A stretch of DNA of 64,000 nucleotides. Source: Hypholoma sublateritium FD-334 SS-4 (taxonomy: Eukaryota > Basidiomycota > Agaricomycetes > Agaricales > Strophariaceae). Position 1 is the first letter of the stretch. Every line of letters starts with the position of its first letter. A program made the translations under genes and the position numbers. The notes beneath the pieces were generated by a model. The model had not been told where the DNA came from, did not search any database, and saw nothing but the letters and a program-made list of their open reading frames with translations. Positions 60,405 to 64,000 of the stretch are shown in pieces. The stretch covers positions 622,262 through 686,261 of the forward strand of contig KN817524.1 of the NCBI GenBank assembly GCA_000827495.1, in the 5' to 3' direction.

Positions 60405-62403
60405 CTAAACAAGCACCCACATCTCCTCCTCCTCGCTCACCGGCTCAACGAGGCGCATGCACGACGGCTGCGGGTCCTCCCAGTCGCCTTCCTCCTGCGC
60501 GACCCCGCGCCGCTCGACGACGTCCCGCACGCGCTCCATGAACTGCGGCCCGCGGCGCCCAGGGAAAGTGAAGAACGGCCAGGTCGGGAGCACGCACATT
60601 TCCTGCTCAGCATCAGCACACCTCCACACATAAAAACGCAAAAACGCAACGCACCTCGAACCCGCACGCAGGACGACACCGCAGCCAGTACCCGCTCCAG
60701 TCAAGCCACCCCATCAGCGCCGCGACCCGTGTGTGCCAGCGGCCCACGAGCGCGCCCGCCTCGTCGGCGCCGAGGCGCGCGAGCTCCGCGCCCGTGCCTG
60801 TGCCGAGCCCGCGCTCGACGCCCTCCGCCCATAGCCCGACGAGTACACGGCAGATCTCGCGCGAGGTATCCTCCGCGGCACGCAGCAGCACGCGCTCGCC
60901 GCGCGTCAGGCGTGCTGCCCGGCGCGCGATCGGCGCGGTGTGTGTCGTAGTACACTGCGCGGAAATTCCGGCGGCCCAGGCGTGCTCGTCGTCGTCGTCG
61001 TCCGCGGCGGTACCAGCGGGGTTGGAGGAGGCGGAGAAGTCGGGCGTGGCGCCCTGCAGGACGTACGGCGCGATCATCCCGCGCAGCTGGCGCTGCGCGC
61101 GCCCAGCCGCGCCGGCGTCCGTCGTGTTGAGCAGGTGCGCGAGGACCTCGAGGCGCGCGGCATACCGCTCCGCGATCGTGTTGAACAACGTGCGCCAGTC
61201 CACGCCGGAGCCGGTGCCGCCGACCACGACCCCCGCGTCGACCTCCGCGACCCACGCCGCGACCTCGCCGTCGAGCACCGCGCGGAAGCGCGCGAGGTCC
61301 GCGGCGCTCGCGCCCGCGAGGCGGTGCTGCAGGCGCGGGACGCCCGTGCGCACGGCGGCAAGGCCCGGTGCGAGGCCCGCGTCGTACAGCGTGATGAGGC
61401 GCGTGTAGTCGAGCGCGACGCGCGCGTCGCCCGGGTAGCCGTTGTGCCACGACCCCGACTCGAGCACGCGCGTGTCGAGGCCGACGGGGGCGCCCGCGCG
61501 CGGCGTGGGGAGCCCCGGTGCAATTGCGGTGCGTGGTGGGGGCTCGCGTGGCGGGGGCTGCGGCGGGCCGCGGCGCTCGGCGGGCGCGGCGAGGTTGAGG
61601 AAGGAGACGACCTCGACGCCGGCTGTGAAGTCGCAGAGCATGATCTCGCTGTGGGGCGTCAGCGGCGCGGGACATCACAACGGGGAAGGGGCACGTACAA
61701 GTCCATCTCCATCCTGCGTGTCGTCAGCGCGCGCGCACAGCGGGGGTGGGGCAAGAAACGCACCTGACGAAGCCGTCGACGCCGAGGGGCGCGGCCCACT
61801 CGCACAGCGCCGCGATGCGTTCGCGCTCGGCAAACACCTTCTCCTCGCGCACCACGCCCCACGCGACGAGGTCCTGGCTGTCCATCGGCCCGCCGCGCAT
61901 CTTCGCCGCGCTGCTCCCGTCGAAATAGAGCACCTTCAGCGCGCGCGTCGCCGCGAGCGTGAGGTGATAACAGCCGGCGCCGTCCTCCTCTGCGTCGTCG
62001 GCTGAAAGTGGCGCGCGCACCGGGCGGCAGAAGAGCAGCGAGTGCTCCGGGTCCGTCGCGGTCCACTCGGGCACGCTAGGCAGGACGGGCGCGACGGTGC
62101 CGTGGTACAGCAGCGTTCCCGCCGGAACGGTGCCCGGGACGATCGCGTGGCCTGTGCGGGTCAGTCAGATCAGCGGAGAAGGCACTGGGGTCCCTGCGTA
62201 CCGTTGCGGTAGCGCGTGTTCGGCCAGTGCTGGAGCAGCGAGCGCACGGTGTCGAAGATGAGGTGGCCCGTCGCGTTCGCGGGCGGCGCACGGGCGAGGC
62301 TCCAGTCGCCCCCGGGCGGCGGCGCGGAGGCGAACGGCGCCTGTGCGGCGAGCGCCGGGGCTGGGGCGAGGAGCGCGAGTGCGTTGAGGGGGCGCAGGCG
62401 CAT
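60405..62403 (-). CDS. Secreted fungal protein of unknown function
   Basis: Starts with a signal peptide (MRLRPLNALALLAPAPALAAQA) at 62403. About five exons give 550 or so residues. Distinct segments: HLIFDTVRSLLQHWPNTRYRNGHAIVPGTVPAGTLLYHG, SLLFCRPVRAP, ALKVLYFDGSSAAKMRGGPMDSQDLVAWG, RIAALCEWAAPLGVDGFVRMEMDFEIMLCDFTAGVEVVSFLNL, SGSWHNGYPGDARVALDYTRLITLYD, and DWSGYWLRCRPACGFEEMCVLPTWPFF. The pattern of conserved Trp, Cys, Asp and Asn suggests a real extracellular family, and I believe similar proteins occur widely in fungi, but I know no function. Codon use is extremely GC-rich, which produces long shadow frames on both strands. It ends EEEMWVLV at 60405. Confidence 0.75.
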
Positions 62404-62673
62404 TCTGCTGAGGGGATGGCTGTGACTCGAGAGAGGTCGGGAGGACCTTACGATGCTGATAGGCGTTCATATGTATGTAATCTCCAGCTGGAGCGGCCGA
62501 TATCGGCGCTGCAGCGTGCTTCGTGCTGCGCACGCGGGCGCCGGGCCGCCTGGGTTTGGGCGTTTTTCAGGACGCATTTTGGAGTGGGTCGACTCGTAGC
62601 ATGGGCAGTGCACCGCAGCGTGCCAAGGAGAGGGCCGCAGCCAGGCTATGATTCGTTATGCGTACGGTACAAA

Positions 62674-63472
62674 CTAGGAGAAGCGCGCGACGAAGGCGCA
62701 GACGCGCGCGACGTACGCCTCGGACGCCAGTACGTCGTCGTGCTCGCCCGTGAGCGTGTCCAGCTCGAGCGCCACCCGAGCCGGGTCGAGCGCGGCGAGG
62801 TGCGCGTGCATGCGCTCCGCCTGGCCGACGTCGACGAGGCCGTCCCCGCGCGAGTGCAGCAGCAGCCACTCGATGCGCGCGCCGCCGTCGCGCAGCGGCC
62901 ACGCCGCGGCGTTGTACCGCGCGTAGTCGGGTCCGGGGCCAAAGGCGGGCGCGACGAACATCGCGCGGTAGTCGGGGAAGCGCGCGAGCAGCGCGTCGAG
63001 ATCGAAGATGCCCTCGGAGCAGACGATGCCCCTGATCGCGGCGAGGACGCCTGGGGCGGGGACGAGCGCGGGCTCGGCGGACTGCAGCGCGATGGCGGCG
63101 AGCATGTGCGCGCTGCAGCTGTGGCCGATGAGGACGAGGTTGCCGGTGTCGAGGCCCGGGTGCCCGCGGATGAAGTCGAGGAAGGCGAGGACGTCGCGGG
63201 CGTGGACCGGGTGGCGCCACTGCGGATCGGTGTTGCCCGCGGGGGTGAGGCGGTAGTTGGGGACGGCCACGGGGCAGCCCGTGGCGGCGGCGAGGCGCGT
63301 GGCGAGGGCGGCGTGCTGCGCCTTGTCCTCGCTGGGGCTGTGTCAGCAGACGCTGTGCAGGGCAGGGCAGTACATACGCGCGCCAGGCTCCGCCGTGCAC
63401 AAAAATAAGGACTGGGCCCGTCCGGGAGCCGGGGTACAGGTCGAATTCGCAGTCGTCACTGTAGCGTGTCAT
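62674..63472 (-). CDS. Alpha/beta hydrolase, possible kynurenine formamidase
   Basis: Two exons; the start MTRYSDDCEFDLYPG at 63472 is preferred over an upstream Met at 63547 because the latter runs into the neighbour's promoter. The fold is plain: oxyanion-hole HGGAW, VAVPNYRLTP, nucleophile elbow GHSCSAH, then HSRGDGLVDVGQ (likely Asp) and TGEHDDV (likely His). The small size (about 250 residues), HGGAWR and the HSxxD...xHxDV arrangement resemble yeast BNA7, which hydrolyses N-formylkynurenine, but these motifs are shared by other hydrolases of the family. It is head to head with PMP3, 86 bp apart. Confidence 0.75.
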
Positions 63473-63558
63473 AGAAGGAGATTGGAATCTGACGTCATCA
63501 TTCGCCGCACTATATAACCGCCATCCGCTACCTCGTCCTCTATTCAACTCCCCCTACA
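63473..63558. promoter_or_regulatory. 86-bp divergent promoter with CRE and TATA
   Basis: Between the hydrolase and PMP3 starts lie a perfect TGACGTCA (63490-63497) and TATATAA (63511-63517). TATA and CRE orientation favours PMP3, whose ATG follows by 42 bases. Confidence 0.7.
63490..63497. promoter_or_regulatory. CRE-type palindrome TGACGTCA
   Basis: Perfect ATF/CREB site, 62 bp upstream of the PMP3 start. Confidence 0.6.
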
Positions 63559-63927
63559 ATGGCTTTCACTACCTCCGATATCTGCAAGGTGCGTCACCAG
63601 ATAGCGCCCCTGACCCCTCTGACCATTTTCCAGATCATCCTCGCCATCTTCCTCCCCCCTCTCGGTGTTTTCCTCGAGCGCGGCTGCGGCGCCGACTTTG
63701 TGCGTCCTCCCCCTCTCCGTTCTCTGCCTCGCTGACCTCCCCCAGTTCATCAACATCCTGCTAACAATCCTGGGCTACATGTATGTGTCGTACCATTTTT
63801 TTACTAGCGTGCGCTGACATATCATCCTCCAGTCCCGGTATCATCCATGGCAAGCCTTCCTATTTGATGTCCTCGGCATTCATCTCATCCATTCGATCTA
63901 GCCCTGTACATCATTCTCAAATACTAG
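63559..63927 (+). CDS. PMP3: Plasma membrane proteolipid 3
   Basis: Small hydrophobic two-helix protein that dampens cation leak and is induced by salt stress in many fungi and plants. Five tiny exons give 57 residues: MAFTTSDICK, IILAIFLPPLGVFLERGCGADF, FINILLTILGY, IPGIIH, ALYIILKY. The PPLGVFLERGC and LGYIPGIIHALYIILKY segments are diagnostic. The last intron (63850-63901) starts GCAAGC and ends CTAG, a GC-AG intron. TAG at 63925-63927. Confidence 0.95.
63850..63901 (+). other. GC-AG intron in PMP3
   Basis: Exon ends ATCCATG; intron starts GCAAGC and ends GATCTAG; next exon begins CCCTGTAC. Only this joins IIH to ALYIILKY, the invariant C-terminus. Length 52 nt. Confidence 0.8.
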
Positions 63928-64000
63928 TCGCTCTTATGACCGCACCGCCGACGATGGACATCATGTACTTTATACCTTTATGACCTAATGCATCTATCCT

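Noticed and set aside
60701..61767. Long Arg/Ala-rich frames on both strands
   Set aside because: Shadows of the GC-rich secreted-protein gene.
62227..63408. 393-codon forward frame
   Set aside because: Antisense shadow of the alpha/beta hydrolase and the secreted-protein start; Arg/Val/Glu composition typical of a GC-rich complement.

Overview
The window looks like a nuclear contig segment from a filamentous basidiomycete, probably Agaricomycotina. The evidence is many short introns (about 45-70 nt, GT-AG with CTNA-type branch sites, several per gene), compact intergenic spacers, and the gene content: split asparagine synthetase, PRP28, YOS9, BRF1, eIF2B-epsilon, NOP2, PalI, and a Hv1-type proton channel. 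No bacterial operon, rRNA, tRNA or intact transposon was found. I recognise about 26 protein-coding genes, most of them rebuilt by joining exons by eye.

Layout. 0.6-11.4 kb: asparagine synthetase (+), a DH-PH Rho GEF (-), a METTL21-type methyltransferase (+), a small EF-hand protein (-) and the spliceosomal helicase PRP28 (+). 11.4-21.8 kb: a gene-poor, mostly GC-rich stretch around one HAL4/HAL5-type kinase (+), with a seven-unit tandem array of about 170-186 bp units on its 3' side. 21.9-29.8 kb: the ER lectin YOS9 (-), an AT-hook protein (+), and a head-to-head pair, kynurenine 3-monooxygenase (-) and kynureninase (+). 29.8-31.8 kb: AT-rich and without genes. 31.8-44 kb: a FAR-17a/AIG1-like membrane protein (+), a PIG-H/GPI15 subunit (+), a large gene joining an IST1 domain to a degenerate TBC domain (-), a four-helix membrane protein (-), an unrecognised protein (-) and BRF1 (-). 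44.6-55.0 kb: eIF2B-epsilon with a very long disordered tail (-), a Pro/Glu/Ala-rich protein (-), a PalI/RIM9 protein (+) and NOP2 (-). 55.3-64 kb: a FUN14 protein (-), a membrane protein with a Pro/Ser-rich tail (-), a voltage-gated proton channel (+), a secreted protein of unknown function (-), an alpha/beta hydrolase resembling kynurenine formamidase (-) and PMP3 (+).

How genes relate. KMO and kynureninase act in the kynurenine route to NAD+ and share a 234-bp promoter; the hydrolase near 63 kb may be the formamidase step of the same route, but it is about 35 kb away. Several genes touch membrane and ion physiology (HAL kinase, PalI, PMP3, proton channel), others translation and ribosome or RNA production (eIF2B-epsilon, BRF1, NOP2, PRP28). 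That is a mix of housekeeping genes rather than a cluster.

Most notable: the IST1-TBC fusion whose TBC part lacks the usual catalytic fingers; the compact Hv1-type channel with Lys at the third gating charge and no loop histidines; two GC-AG introns; the eIF2B-epsilon tail; and the tandem array beside the kinase. All functional statements rest on reading motifs by eye; no searches were run.
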